DNA of 64,000 bases from Oscillospiraceae bacterium (lineage in GTDB: Bacteria > Bacillota > Clostridia > Oscillospirales > Acutalibacteraceae): contig SVOB01000002.1 of assembly GCA_015066565.1 (NCBI GenBank), positions 429,682 through 493,681 of the forward strand, written 5' to 3'. Below are positions 40,753-49,822 of the stretch, piece by piece. Under the pieces are notes generated by a model that saw only the letters and a list, made by a program, of their open reading frames with translations, ran no database searches and was not told where the DNA came from. Each line of letters starts with the position of its first letter. The first letter of the stretch is position 1. The translations under genes and the position numbers were made by a program.

Positions 40753-41307
40753 ATGAAAGATAAGTTTAAGGCTTTTGCCGAAAAACACGGGGAGCTCTGG
40801 AAGTTTATTAAGTTCAGCTTCGCAGGCGTTTCCTCGTTCATTGTTCAGTACATAGTTGATATTTTCTTCCATTTTGTTGTCTTCAAGTCACTTGCAGGTC
40901 AGACCGTTGATAACGAGATTTTCAGATTCCTCGGAATTGACAGCCAGATGGACGCGGCTTACGCGTACTTTATTGCGGCGGCGGTAGGCTATGTTGTTTC
41001 GTTCATTATGAACAGAAAGGTTACCTTCGACGCCGACAGCGGACTTACCTCGTCGGTAATTATGTATATTATTATGGTTGTTGCAACCGTATTTATTGCG
41101 GCGTGGATGAAGGGCTTCTTCACCGATTTTGCGGTAAACAAAATTCCGTCCGCAACAGACGACGCAGGAAAGATTACAGGCTTGGCTGACGCAGTTATAT
41201 TCATTCTCGTTACTACAATTCCGTTCCTTTGGACTTATCCGTTACAGCGCTTTGTTATCCACAGAAAGTCCAATAAAAAGGAAGAGGCAGCCGAGGCTCA
41301 GGAATAA
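40753..41307 (+). CDS. GtrA-like membrane protein
   Basis: A 184-residue protein with four membrane helices. WKFIKFSFAGVSSFIVQYIVD and VGYVVSFIMNRKVTFDAD are the family marks; the second is the conserved NR.WTF-type loop. GtrA proteins are thought to flip lipid-linked sugars. A GtrB-type transferase is encoded at 24944, so the two may work together though far apart. ATG at 40753 is taken over a TTG directly before it. Confidence 0.87.
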   Translation: MKDKFKAFAEKHGELWKFIKFSFAGVSSFIVQYIVDIFFHFVVFKSLAGQTVDNEIFRFLGIDSQMDAAYAYFIAAAVGYVVSFIMNRKVTFDADSGLTSSVIMYIIMVVATVFIAAWMKGFFTDFAVNKIPSATDDAGKITGLADAVIFILVTTIPFLWTYPLQRFVIHRKSNKKEEAAEAQE

Positions 41308-41324
41308 TAAAATCCCCCGTGTTA

Positions 41325-41600
41325 GGGCGTGCGGATTGGGGATTAAACAGCCTCAAAAAACATCTTTCAGCGTAAAACTTCGTTAAAAATGCTCGGAATA
41401 CACAAAGTATTCCTGCGCTTTTTGCCTTGTCTTACACTAAAATCTGAATTTTTGAGGTGCATACGCAATTTTGAAATAGAAATTTTTCGTTAGAACAATA
41501 AATAAAAACAGGTTAAGGCTGACGCCTTAACCTGTTTTTTGAAGCAGTTATAACGGAAAAGAACATTTCAAAATCTGTTGAATCCCCAATCTGCACGCCC
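41325..41600. mobile_element. 276-bp MITE-like element with 26-bp terminal inverted repeats
   Basis: Ends 41325-41350 and 41575-41600 are inverted repeats, 24 of 26 bases matching, beginning GGGCGTGC and containing GATTGGGGATT. Inside are a second inverted pair (CCTCAAAAA at 41351 / TTTTTGAGG near 41450) and a strong terminator hairpin. No open frame of note. No clear target duplication is seen. Confidence 0.82.
41504..41540. terminator. Terminator hairpin carried by the MITE-like element
   Basis: AAAAACAGGTTAAGGC pairs with GCCTTAACCTGTTTTT around TGAC. Confidence 0.88.
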
Positions 41601-41620
41601 TTTTTCACGGGGATTTTTTA

Positions 41621-41649
41621 TTGACAACTGAAAATTGTTTTGATAGATT
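41621..41649 (+). promoter_or_regulatory. Promoter of the GH4 gene
   Basis: TTGACA (41621-41626), 17 bases, TGA then TAGATT (41644-41649). It starts two bases after the split gtrA terminator. Confidence 0.78.
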
Positions 41650-41671
41650 AAAACTGTAAGGAGGGCTTAAA

Positions 41672-42991
41672 ATGAAAATAACCTTTATGGGTGCGGGAAG
41701 CACCGTTTTTGCAAGAAACGTCATAGGCGACTGTATGTGCTCCGAAGCGCTCAGAGACAGCGTTTTCGCTTTATATGACATAGATGAAAAAAGGCTCGAG
41801 GAAAGCCGTACTATCCTTGAAGCTATGAGAAAAGCAAAGGGCGGTTACGGTAAAATCGAGTGTTACGCAGGCGTTGAAAACAGAAAGGCGGCTCTGAAGG
41901 GAGCTTCCTTTGTTGTTAACGCAATTCAGGTCGGTCTTTACGACCCGTGTACGATTATTGATTTTGAGGTTCCTAAAAAATACGGTCTGCGTCAGACTAT
42001 CGGCGACACGCTCGGTATCGGCGGTATTATGCGCGCGCTTCGCACAATTCCCGTAATGAAGGATTTCGCTTCCGATATGGCTGAGGTATGTCCTGACGCG
42101 TTGTTCTTAAATTATGTTAATCCCATGGCTATGCTTACGGGTTATATGCTTCGCTATACTCCGATTGAAACAGTCGGACTCTGTCACAGCGTTCAGGTTT
42201 GTTCCGACGGGCTTCTCAATAAGCTTGATATGTCCGATAAATTAGAGGGGAGAAAGGAGCTTATAGCGGGTATTAACCATATGGCATGGCTTCTCGATAT
42301 AAGAGATAAAAACGGCGTTGACCTCTATCCTGAAATTAAATCGAGGGTTGACGGCTATTTGGCTAAGCCCGACGCCGACGACAAGGTCAGGATGGAATAT
42401 ATTAAGAACTTCGGCTACTACTGTACCGAGTCGAGCGAGCATAACGCCGAGTACAATATGTTCTATATCAAGTCAAAATATCCCGAATTGATTGAAAAAT
42501 ACAATATCCCGCTTGACGAATATCCGCGCCGTTGTATTAATCAGATTGAGGGTTGGAAAAAGGAATACGCCGAAATGCTTGAAAAGGGCGTTATGGAGCA
42601 TGAGCGTACGCTCGAATACGCTTCAAGGATAATGGAGGCGGTTGTTACGGGCGAGCCTTACGAAATCGGCGGAAATGTACTTAACACCAATTTCCTTATC
42701 TCGAATCTTCCCGAGGAGGCCTGCGTAGAGGTGCCCTGTCTTGTTGACGGCTACGGAATTCACCCGACAAGAGTCGGCGCTCTTCCCGTTCAGTGCGCGG
42801 CGATGAATATGACCAATATCAACGTTCAGCTTCTTACAATCGAAGCGGCTGTAACTCTTAAAAAGGACCATATTTATCAGGCGGCAATGCTTGACCCTCA
42901 TACGGGAAGCGAGCTTGATATTGACACTATCAGAAAGATGGTCGACGACCTTATCGACGCTCACGGTGATTTTCTTCCGAAATATCATTGA
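41672..42991 (+). CDS. melA: GH4 family alpha-galactosidase-type glycosidase
   Basis: A 439-residue NAD- and Mn-dependent glycosidase of family GH4. The N-terminal dinucleotide loop is ITFMGAGSTVFARNVIGD. The metal-binding CHSVQ motif (near residue 174) is the form found in MelA-type alpha-galactosidases; 6-phospho-glycosidases have a different residue pattern here. GINHMAW follows. Ribosome site AAGGAGG. No transporter gene is adjacent. Substrate assignment to alpha-galactosides is by motif. Confidence 0.86.
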   Translation: MKITFMGAGSTVFARNVIGDCMCSEALRDSVFALYDIDEKRLEESRTILEAMRKAKGGYGKIECYAGVENRKAALKGASFVVNAIQVGLYDPCTIIDFEVPKKYGLRQTIGDTLGIGGIMRALRTIPVMKDFASDMAEVCPDALFLNYVNPMAMLTGYMLRYTPIETVGLCHSVQVCSDGLLNKLDMSDKLEGRKELIAGINHMAWLLDIRDKNGVDLYPEIKSRVDGYLAKPDADDKVRMEYIKNFGYYCTESSEHNAEYNMFYIKSKYPELIEKYNIPLDEYPRRCINQIEGWKKEYAEMLEKGVMEHERTLEYASRIMEAVVTGEPYEIGGNVLNTNFLISNLPEEACVEVPCLVDGYGIHPTRVGALPVQCAAMNMTNINVQLLTIEAAVTLKKDHIYQAAMLDPHTGSELDIDTIRKMVDDLIDAHGDFLPKYH

Positions 42992-43004
42992 AAGTAAAAA
43001 AATT

Positions 43005-43034
43005 AAGGACGTGTGTTTTCACACGTCCTTTTTC
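43005..43034. terminator. Terminator between GH4 and AI-2E genes
   Basis: AAGGACGTGTG pairs with CACACGTCCTT, followed by TTTC; between convergent genes. Confidence 0.87.
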
Positions 43035-44192
43035 TTATTGTTGATTTTCTTTTTTATTGATTTTACTTGCCCGTTTTTCAAGCTTTGGCTCAATCGTTTC
43101 GTTATAGATTATAATAAAGATTGCGCCGAAGGGTACGGCGAGAAGAATTCCTATCATTCCCGCTATTTTTCCGCCGAGAAGAATAAGTATTAAGGTCCAC
43201 AGAGCCGGAATTCCGAGCGAACCGCTGAAAAGCTTCGGCTTTATTACCATTCCGTCAATGCTCTGAAGAACACAGATGAAAACGAAAAAGATAATAGCCT
43301 TTACGGGACTTTCAAGAATTATAAAGAATATGCCGATTGCCGCGCCTATCATAGGTCCGAAGGTCGGTATAATGTTAGTAACGGCTACAACGGCGGCTAT
43401 AAGCGGTGCATAGGGAGTTTTCGCTATAAGGGCGAAAATAAGAGTTGCTATGCCTACAATAAACGCGTCAAGCAAGGTACAGCCTATGTAGCGGATGAAT
43501 ACATTGTTACAGCGATTGAACAGCTTGTCGTGCTTTTCAATGTTGTCCGCCTTGAATAACGCATAACGTGTTTTTTTGACTACGCCTATAAGCGTGTCTT
43601 TAGCCATAAGGAAGCAGAAACCGAAAACAAGCCCAATGGCAAAATTTGAGATTCCGTTACCTATCTGACCGAGCTTTGAAAGAATTGTTTTTGAATTTGT
43701 TTTAACCGCTGTCAGAATCTGGTCCATAGAATTGTCAACCATATTCTGAATGTTTGACAGGTCGATTTTAATGTTATGCTTCTGAGCTGTAACCGAAAGA
43801 GTTTCTATAAGCGATTCTGCCTTTTGGGTGTAGGTTTTCCAGTTGGCTATGAGCTTTGAAACGCTTTGAGCAAGCGAGGGAACAAGTGCTACAAGAAGCA
43901 ACGAAATAATAAGGATAAAGCAAACCGCCGCCATAATAACGCCGAAGAGGTGACGGGTCGTTTTTTTCTTTATTTTCTTAAACACCTTTTCCTCAAAGAA
44001 TATCGCAACGGGATTGAAAAGATAGGCTACGATAATTCCTGTGACAATAGGCGAGATAATACCCCACACAAATGAAAACGCCTTTAAAAGCGAAGCAAAA
44101 TTACAAAGCAGAACATAAAGAATTACCGCTATGCACGCTGCTGCGGTGTATTCAAAAAATTGCTTTGTAAATATCTTTTTAATCCGTTCCAT
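43035..44192 (-). CDS. AI-2E family transporter
   Basis: A 385-residue membrane protein with about eight helices. Family blocks are GIISPIVTGIIVAYLFNPVA, the central amphipathic stretch (about 110-180) and NIIPTFGPMIGAAIG. The family includes proteins linked to export of small molecules or ion exchange (YtvI/PerM/TqsA). It overlaps the upstream gene by 14 bases. AGGAGG precedes ATG. Confidence 0.9.
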   Translation of the reverse strand: MERIKKIFTKQFFEYTAAACIAVILYVLLCNFASLLKAFSFVWGIISPIVTGIIVAYLFNPVAIFFEEKVFKKIKKKTTRHLFGVIMAAVCFILIISLLLVALVPSLAQSVSKLIANWKTYTQKAESLIETLSVTAQKHNIKIDLSNIQNMVDNSMDQILTAVKTNSKTILSKLGQIGNGISNFAIGLVFGFCFLMAKDTLIGVVKKTRYALFKADNIEKHDKLFNRCNNVFIRYIGCTLLDAFIVGIATLIFALIAKTPYAPLIAAVVAVTNIIPTFGPMIGAAIGIFFIILESPVKAIIFFVFICVLQSIDGMVIKPKLFSGSLGIPALWTLILILLGGKIAGMIGILLAVPFGAIFIIIYNETIEPKLEKRASKINKKENQQ

Positions 44193-44781
44193 TTACTTTT
44201 TCCTCCTGTGAGTTTTCCTTTTCAAGCCTGTCAAGGTTTTTATTGTGCTCAAGATTAATCCATACAAAGCTCAGTATCCACGAAAGGATAACCGCTATAA
44301 AAAAGTCGATTCGTCCGCCGGGGAAAAGTGTTACAAATCTGAAAAACGGCGGGAAATAAATTCTGAAATCAATAAAAATCCATTCAAGGATTATGAAAAA
44401 TCTTGCTATCGGAACCGAAATTGTCACAGCCCAGCAAAGACAGGCAATCTGGGGACCCCAGTATTTCGGCCATTTTAAACCGGCATAGCTTTTAATGTCG
44501 GGGTCACCGTAGGTGATGTCGTTGATATATCTCTTTATATCAGTTTCGGGCGATGAGAGCGGCTTGTATTTAATATGGGCGTAATAAGCCATAAGAATAA
44601 GACCCGAGGTTATAAAAATATTAATCGCTATTAAAGCCGGCCACCCGAGACCGAGCTCGGTTATGAGCGGATTTCCCTCCATTGAAAGGGTGGGGGTGCC
44701 GAGATACGTAAGCCCGAGGTCAAGAACGGCGGCTAAAATATTTGAAAGTGAAACGAGAAAAAAGTATTTTTTATTATTCAT
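44179..44781 (-). CDS. Unknown membrane protein
   Basis: A 200-residue protein with four to five membrane helices and a charged C-terminal tail (NLEHNKNLDRLEKENSQ). No family recognised. Ribosome site AGAGGATG. It overlaps the AI-2E gene, which suggests joint translation and perhaps a shared complex. Confidence 0.65.
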   Translation of the reverse strand: MNNKKYFFLVSLSNILAAVLDLGLTYLGTPTLSMEGNPLITELGLGWPALIAINIFITSGLILMAYYAHIKYKPLSSPETDIKRYINDITYGDPDIKSYAGLKWPKYWGPQIACLCWAVTISVPIARFFIILEWIFIDFRIYFPPFFRFVTLFPGGRIDFFIAVILSWILSFVWINLEHNKNLDRLEKENSQEEKVNGTD

Positions 44782-44901
44782 TTACATCCTCTTTTTTTAT
44801 TTCGGATTGTTTTTATTATTATCTGTGTTTAAATTCTTATTATATTTGTTGCAACTACCTTTTTATTTTACAATGTAAAAGCCGAACTTGCAATATTTTT
44901 C

Positions 44902-44930
44902 TTGCAGATTATATATAATGTTGATATAAT
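44902..44930 (+). promoter_or_regulatory. glmS promoter
   Basis: TTGCAG (44902-44907), 17 bases, TGA then TATAAT (44925-44930). The resulting leader is only about 35 bases, too short for a glmS ribozyme. Confidence 0.82.
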
Positions 44931-44971
44931 ATAATAAATAATTATGTTTTTATTTCACGGAGGAAAAGAAT

Positions 44972-46792
44972 ATGTGCGGAATAGTAGGTTATATCGGCGG
45001 GCAGAACAGCGTTGACGTTTTGCTTGACGGACTGCACAAGCTTGAATACAGGGGATACGACTCGGCTGGCGTAGCCGTTGTTGAGAATAAAGGAATAAAG
45101 GTGGTTAAGGCGAAGGGCAGGCTTTCTTTCCTTGAAGAAAAGCTTGAAAAAGAGGGAAAGCCAAAGGGCTTTTGCGGTATAGCTCATACACGTTGGGCTA
45201 CCCACGGCGAGCCGTCGGACGTAAACTCTCATCCCCATTCGTCCGATAATCTTTCCGTTGTCCATAACGGAATTATCGAAAATTACGCCGAACTGAAAAC
45301 GAAGCTTCAGGCAAAGGGTTATGAATTCGTTTCAAAAACCGATACCGAGGTGCTTGCGCTTCTTCTCGATTTTTATTACAACGGCGACCCGTTTGAAGCA
45401 ATAAGTAAAACAATTCACGCCGTTAAAGGCTCTTACGCTATGGGAATTATCTTCAAGGATGAACCCGACACGATTTACGCCGTAAGAAAGGACAGCCCGC
45501 TTATCATCGGTCTCGGCGATGACGAAAACCTTATCGCTTCGGATATTCCGGCGATTTTAAGCTATACTAAAGATTACATCCTGCTTGACGAAAATATCGT
45601 CGCAAAGGTTGAAAAGGACAGCGTTAAGCTCTATAACTCGGACAGAGAAGAAATTGAATATGAAGTTAAAACTGCTCAGTGGGATATTGAAGCGGCTCAG
45701 AAGGGCGGCTATCCTCACTTTATGCTTAAAGAGATTTTTGAGCAGCCCGCCGCCTTTGCCGCAACGGTAATGCCAAGGCTCGACAAAAATCTTCCGTCCT
45801 TTGTTTCGTCCGATATTCCCGACGATTTATTCAAAAACATCAACAGGGTTTATTTTGTAGCCTGCGGAACGGCTATGCACGCGGGACTTATCGGCAAGTA
45901 TTCCTTTGAAAAAATTGCGAAAATTCCGTGTGAGGTTGATATAGCTTCGGAATTCCGCTATGACGAACCGATGCTTAATAAGAACGACCTTGTAGTTATT
46001 ATTTCCCAGTCCGGCGAAACGGCTGACTCGTTAGCTGCTTTAAGACTCGCTAAGGAAAAGGGAGTAAAAACTCTCGGCGTTGTTAACGTAATCGGCTCTT
46101 CAATTGCCCGTGAGTCCGACTATGTTATTCATACGGGCGCAGGCCCCGAAATCGCTGTTGCTTCTACGAAGGCATATACAGTTCAGCTCGCTATTATGTA
46201 TCTTCTTGCTCTGAGGGCTGCTCTTGTTAACGGCGCCCTTTCGGAAAACGAGGTTAAGGAATACTGTAAGGAGCTTAAAATGCTTCCCGATAAAATGCAG
46301 AAAATTCTTGACAGAGCAGAAGAAATTAAGAAAATCGCCTACACTCTTCAGAACGCCGATAATATGTTCTTTATCGGCAGGGGAGTTGACTATGCGGTTT
46401 CGTGCGAGGGAAGTCTTAAGTTGAAAGAAATTTCCTATATTCATTCCGAAAGCTACGCTGCGGGCGAGCTTAAGCACGGCACAATTTCGCTTATTGAAGA
46501 AAACACGCCTGTTGTTGCCGTTGCAACTCAGGAGCATCTTTTCCTTAAAACTATAAGTAATATCAAAGAAACAGTTACAAGAGGCGCAAAGGCTCTCGCA
46601 ATTTACAGCGAAAACCTTGAATTGCCGAGTGAACTTGCGGCGGATACGTTTGAGCTTCCCGTTACAAATAAATGCTTTACTCCGTCGCTTTCCGTTCTAC
46701 CGCTTCAGCTTCTTGCATACTACACCGCAGTTCTCAGAGGCTGTGATGTCGATAAGCCGAGAAATCTCGCTAAAAGCGTTACTGTTGAGTGA
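44972..46792 (+). CDS. glmS: Glutamine-fructose-6-phosphate aminotransferase
   Basis: A 606-residue enzyme that makes glucosamine-6-phosphate for cell-wall synthesis. It starts with the N-terminal nucleophile Cys2 (MCGIVGYIGG). The glutaminase half has RGYDSAG and HTRWATHGEP. Two SIS domains follow (FVACGTAMHAG and ISQSGETADSL; FFIGRGVDYAVSCEGSLKLKE). The end KSVTVE is standard. Strong ribosome site (GGAGG). Its control must differ from the ribozyme-regulated type. Confidence 0.96.
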   Translation: MCGIVGYIGGQNSVDVLLDGLHKLEYRGYDSAGVAVVENKGIKVVKAKGRLSFLEEKLEKEGKPKGFCGIAHTRWATHGEPSDVNSHPHSSDNLSVVHNGIIENYAELKTKLQAKGYEFVSKTDTEVLALLLDFYYNGDPFEAISKTIHAVKGSYAMGIIFKDEPDTIYAVRKDSPLIIGLGDDENLIASDIPAILSYTKDYILLDENIVAKVEKDSVKLYNSDREEIEYEVKTAQWDIEAAQKGGYPHFMLKEIFEQPAAFAATVMPRLDKNLPSFVSSDIPDDLFKNINRVYFVACGTAMHAGLIGKYSFEKIAKIPCEVDIASEFRYDEPMLNKNDLVVIISQSGETADSLAALRLAKEKGVKTLGVVNVIGSSIARESDYVIHTGAGPEIAVASTKAYTVQLAIMYLLALRAALVNGALSENEVKEYCKELKMLPDKMQKILDRAEEIKKIAYTLQNADNMFFIGRGVDYAVSCEGSLKLKEISYIHSESYAAGELKHGTISLIEENTPVVAVATQEHLFLKTISNIKETVTRGAKALAIYSENLELPSELAADTFELPVTNKCFTPSLSVLPLQLLAYYTAVLRGCDVDKPRNLAKSVTVE

Positions 46793-46797
46793 TTGTT

Positions 46798-47412
46798 ATG
46801 AAAAAATCATTTAAACCGAAAATCAGTAAGCTGTTCATTTTCGCCGTTACCTTTTTCACTATTGTAATGGTGCTGATGTTCCACGCTTATTCGGTTAAAA
46901 AAATACCGTTGTTCTTACTGTTCGGCGTTGTATTTTTAATAGTTGACGCGCTTTACCTTTTCCCGAATATCTTTTACACGAGATATACCTTTGAAGAACA
47001 GTATCTTGTAATCCGCGAATGGCCGTTCAAGTTTACAAGGGTTTTCTATGAGGACGTTGTAGGCTTTGACGACGCCGACAAAACCGATAAGGTTAAAAAC
47101 GCCGCTATGTCTTTCAGCACCGTTTCAATCGGCTATTATGACGATGATGATGTAAAAAGATATATCGAGGTTTCGCCTGCGGATTATGAAATGTTCCTGC
47201 TCGTTCTTAGCAGCCGTGTTAAAAACTTTTCGGATGCCGAAAAACTCCGTGTCGAGCGTATCGCCAGAGCCAAGGACGAAAAGCATAAAAGACGTCAGAA
47301 ATATCTTGAAAGAATTGAAGAGGAAAAGAAGCTTGAGCAGGAGAAAATCAGGGTTATTAAAGTCAGCGGGCTTGTTAAAGAAAAGGGGTTCAGCGTAATC
47401 AGTGGCGAATAA
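46798..47412 (+). CDS. Membrane protein with PH-like domain
   Basis: A 204-residue protein. Two membrane helices (about 10-55) are followed by a strand-rich region (YTFEEQYLVIREWPFKFTRVFYEDVVGF) that looks like the bacterial PH domain of the DUF1200/YdbS type (about 60-140). A basic, charged helix ends the chain. ATG at 46798 follows GAGTG; a GTG at 46789 overlapping the glmS stop is an alternative start. Function unknown. Confidence 0.68.
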   Translation: MKKSFKPKISKLFIFAVTFFTIVMVLMFHAYSVKKIPLFLLFGVVFLIVDALYLFPNIFYTRYTFEEQYLVIREWPFKFTRVFYEDVVGFDDADKTDKVKNAAMSFSTVSIGYYDDDDVKRYIEVSPADYEMFLLVLSSRVKNFSDAEKLRVERIARAKDEKHKRRQKYLERIEEEKKLEQEKIRVIKVSGLVKEKGFSVISGE

Positions 47413-47716
47413 TAACGTCTTTGAAAGAATTTACGGGGTTGTAAAGCAAATTCCTCTCGGAAAGGTTGCAACCTACGGTCAGGTTGCGCTTCTTGCGGGT
47501 AACCCGAGATGGTCAAGGGTTGTCGGCTATGCGCTTCACGTTAATCCCGACCCGTCGGTTATAAAATGTCACAGGGTTGTCAACAGAAACGGCGAAACGT
47601 CAAAGGCGTTTGCGTTCGGCGGCGAGGATATGCAGAGAATGCTTCTCGAAAGCGAGGGGATTGAATTCCTTCCCGACGGAAGAGTTAATCTCGAAAAACA
47701 CTTATGGAAACCTTAA
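47402..47716 (+). CDS. MGMT-family alkyltransferase-like protein
   Basis: A 104-residue protein equal to the C-terminal domain of O6-methylguanine-DNA methyltransferase. PLGKVATYGQVALLAG and NPDPSVIKCHRVV are conserved. The acceptor Cys56 is present, so it is not an ATL-type protein, though the usual Pro before it is Lys. It lacks the N-terminal domain of Ogt. Start is GTG, overlapping the previous gene by 11 bases. Ribosome site weak. Confidence 0.82.
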   Translation: MANNNVFERIYGVVKQIPLGKVATYGQVALLAGNPRWSRVVGYALHVNPDPSVIKCHRVVNRNGETSKAFAFGGEDMQRMLLESEGIEFLPDGRVNLEKHLWKP

Positions 47717-47793
47717 TAAACATCTGTTTAATACAGTCACATTCCGTGGCTGTATTTTTTATTGAAAAAATATAAAAAATCGTCAAAAAATAT

Positions 47794-47821
47794 TTGATTT
47801 TTATAAATTATATTGTATAAT
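47794..47821 (+). promoter_or_regulatory. hprK promoter
   Basis: TTGATT (47794-47799), 16 bases, TATAAT (47816-47821). Confidence 0.7.
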
Positions 47822-47875
47822 AAACTTAATAATATCTAAAATTGGGTTTTATATTTATTTTTGAAAGGGTGAGAG

Positions 47876-48847
47876 ATGGTTTTGGCGTCTAAGTATACGG
47901 TCTCACTGAAAAAACTTATGTCGGCGTGCGCGCTTGACGAACTGTATTTGCCCCGTCCCGCCGAGGAAATTGAAATTACCTCAAAGGATGTAAGCCGCCC
48001 GGGGCTGCTTCTTGCGGGCAGGGATGACTATTTCGACCGTGAGCGTGTTCAGTTCCTCGGAATTGCCGAAATTGAATATATGCGTACTCTCGGCGACGAA
48101 GGCTTCTATGAAAGCGCCAACAGGCTGTTTTCTTCCAGACCGCCTGTTGTAATCTGCACAAGGGCTTTGGTTCCGCCGCCTGCGCTTTTTGAACTGGCGA
48201 GAAAATATGAGGTTCCCTTTGTTTTAAGTCACGATTCAACCTCGGCTTGTATGTCCTATGTCATAGGCTTCCTCGGAACCGAGCTTGCCGAAAGGATAAC
48301 CCGCCACGGCGTTATGGTTGAGGTTTACGGCGAGGGTGTTCTCATAATCGGCGAAAGCGGGGTCGGTAAAAGCGAAACTGCGGTTGAGCTTATAAAGAGG
48401 GGACACCGTCTTATAGCCGACGACGCGGTTGAAATAAGAAAGGTTTCAAATAAGACCCTTGTCGGCTCGGCGCCCGAAAACATACGCCATTTTATTGAAC
48501 TGCGAGGCGTCGGAGTAATAAATGCGCGTGAGATTTTCGGCGTAGGCGCCGTTAAACTGACCCAGAGAATCAATATGGTAATCCAGCTTGAACACTGGAA
48601 TCCTGATAAGGTTTATGACAGAATGGGGCTTGACAATCAGTTCGTAAGCATTATGGATGTTAAAGTTCCCATCACCGTCGTTCCCGTTCAGCCGGGACGA
48701 AACCTCGCTATAATAATTGAAACGGCGGCTATGAATAACCGTCAGAAGCAATTGGGCTTCAACGCCGCTTCACAGCTTCTTGAACAACTCGGCATGGAAC
48801 AGGAAAAACCTGAGGAAACCGAGTTTAATATGTGGGCAGATTATTAA
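47876..48847 (+). CDS. hprK: HPr kinase/phosphorylase
   Basis: A 323-residue enzyme that phosphorylates HPr on Ser46 and controls carbon catabolite repression. The P-loop GESGVGKS is at 159-166, preceded by the catalytic HGVMVEVYG and followed by LIADD. The signature ELRGVGVINAREIFGVGA is intact. Ribosome site GAAAGGGTGAG. It heads the row hprK, ROK kinase, murB, rapZ, whiA, which are close together on one strand. Confidence 0.95.
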   Translation: MVLASKYTVSLKKLMSACALDELYLPRPAEEIEITSKDVSRPGLLLAGRDDYFDRERVQFLGIAEIEYMRTLGDEGFYESANRLFSSRPPVVICTRALVPPPALFELARKYEVPFVLSHDSTSACMSYVIGFLGTELAERITRHGVMVEVYGEGVLIIGESGVGKSETAVELIKRGHRLIADDAVEIRKVSNKTLVGSAPENIRHFIELRGVGVINAREIFGVGAVKLTQRINMVIQLEHWNPDKVYDRMGLDNQFVSIMDVKVPITVVPVQPGRNLAIIIETAAMNNRQKQLGFNAASQLLEQLGMEQEKPEETEFNMWADY

Positions 48848-48874
48848 TTTCAAAAATATATTTTGGAGGGTATT

Positions 48875-49822
48875 ATGTTTAGAATAGGTGTTAATATTGC
48901 AAGCGATAAAATAAAGGCTGCAGTTGTTGACGAATATTTCAGAATTATCGGCAGAGGCGAAAGTGAAAAGAAATCAAAGCGTACTGCCGACGAGCTTGAA
49001 AGCGACGTTACAGCTGTAATCAATCACGCTATGGCTGACGCAAGAATAGACAGCGACTATATTCTTTCAATCGGTATTGCTACTCCCGGAACTGTCGATA
49101 AGGGCTCGGGAATTGTTGAACACGCAAGCAACTTCGATTTTGAGCTTGTTCCGTTGAGAGATATGCTCTGGAAGAGCTTCGACAAGCCGATTTATCTTGA
49201 AAACGACGCTAACTGTCTGGCTCTCGGCGAATATAAGGCGGGCGTCGGCTCAAGAGGCGACTGCCTTATGGCTGTAACCATCAATAAGGGCGTCGGCGGC
49301 GGAATTATTCTTGACGGAAAAATTCTCGGCGGCTGTAACGGAACAGCGGGCGAGGTCGGACACATGGTAATTAACGTCGACGGCGAGCAGTGCACCTGCG
49401 GAAGACGCGGCTGTTTTGAAACCTACGCTTCAATAAGGGCTCTTGTTGACGGCGTTAAGAAAGAGCTTGAAAACGATAAATCGTCAATGCTCTGGGGAAT
49501 GATTGACAACAACCTCGATAACCTCAACGAAAAGCATGTCTATGAAGCTATAGGTCTCGGCGACGAGCTTGCAAATAAGGTCTTTGAAAAATACGTTTAC
49601 TATCTTTCAGTCGGAATGACAAATATTGTTAATATTTTCCAGCCTTCAACGCTTGTTATCGGCGGCGATATCTGTACTCTCGGCAACACTCTTCTCAATC
49701 CTATCAGAAGAATGGTTGAGGAACAGCGCTTCAGCGTTCATTCGTTCTGGCAGACGGATATCTGCCTTTCCGGTTCAGGCTCGGATATGACTCTTATAGG
49801 TGCGGCGCTTCTTGATGAATAA
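48875..49822 (+). CDS. ROK-family sugar kinase (glucokinase-like)
   Basis: A 315-residue ROK kinase. The sugar and ATP loops are IATPGTVDKGSG, LENDANCLALGEYKAG and NKGVGGGIILDG. The zinc motif CTCGRRGCFETYAS is intact. ATG at 48875 has TGGAGG seven bases upstream; the extension to a TTG at 48863 would start inside that site. It probably phosphorylates glucose, fitting its position next to hprK. Confidence 0.9.
   Translation: MFRIGVNIASDKIKAAVVDEYFRIIGRGESEKKSKRTADELESDVTAVINHAMADARIDSDYILSIGIATPGTVDKGSGIVEHASNFDFELVPLRDMLWKSFDKPIYLENDANCLALGEYKAGVGSRGDCLMAVTINKGVGGGIILDGKILGGCNGTAGEVGHMVINVDGEQCTCGRRGCFETYASIRALVDGVKKELENDKSSMLWGMIDNNLDNLNEKHVYEAIGLGDELANKVFEKYVYYLSVGMTNIVNIFQPSTLVIGGDICTLGNTLLNPIRRMVEEQRFSVHSFWQTDICLSGSGSDMTLIGAALLDE

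Larger units (their letters stand above)
41311..41619 (+). terminator. gtrA terminator split by an insertion
   Basis: AATCCCCCGTG (41311-41321) pairs with CACGGGGATT (41606-41615), followed by TTTT. The two arms are separated by a 276-bp element, so the hairpin loop has been invaded. Confidence 0.7.

Noticed and set aside
44931..44971. glmS ribozyme before glmS
   Set aside because: The promoter -10 box ends at 44930, leaving a leader of about 35 bases, far shorter than the ribozyme, and no matching core is seen.
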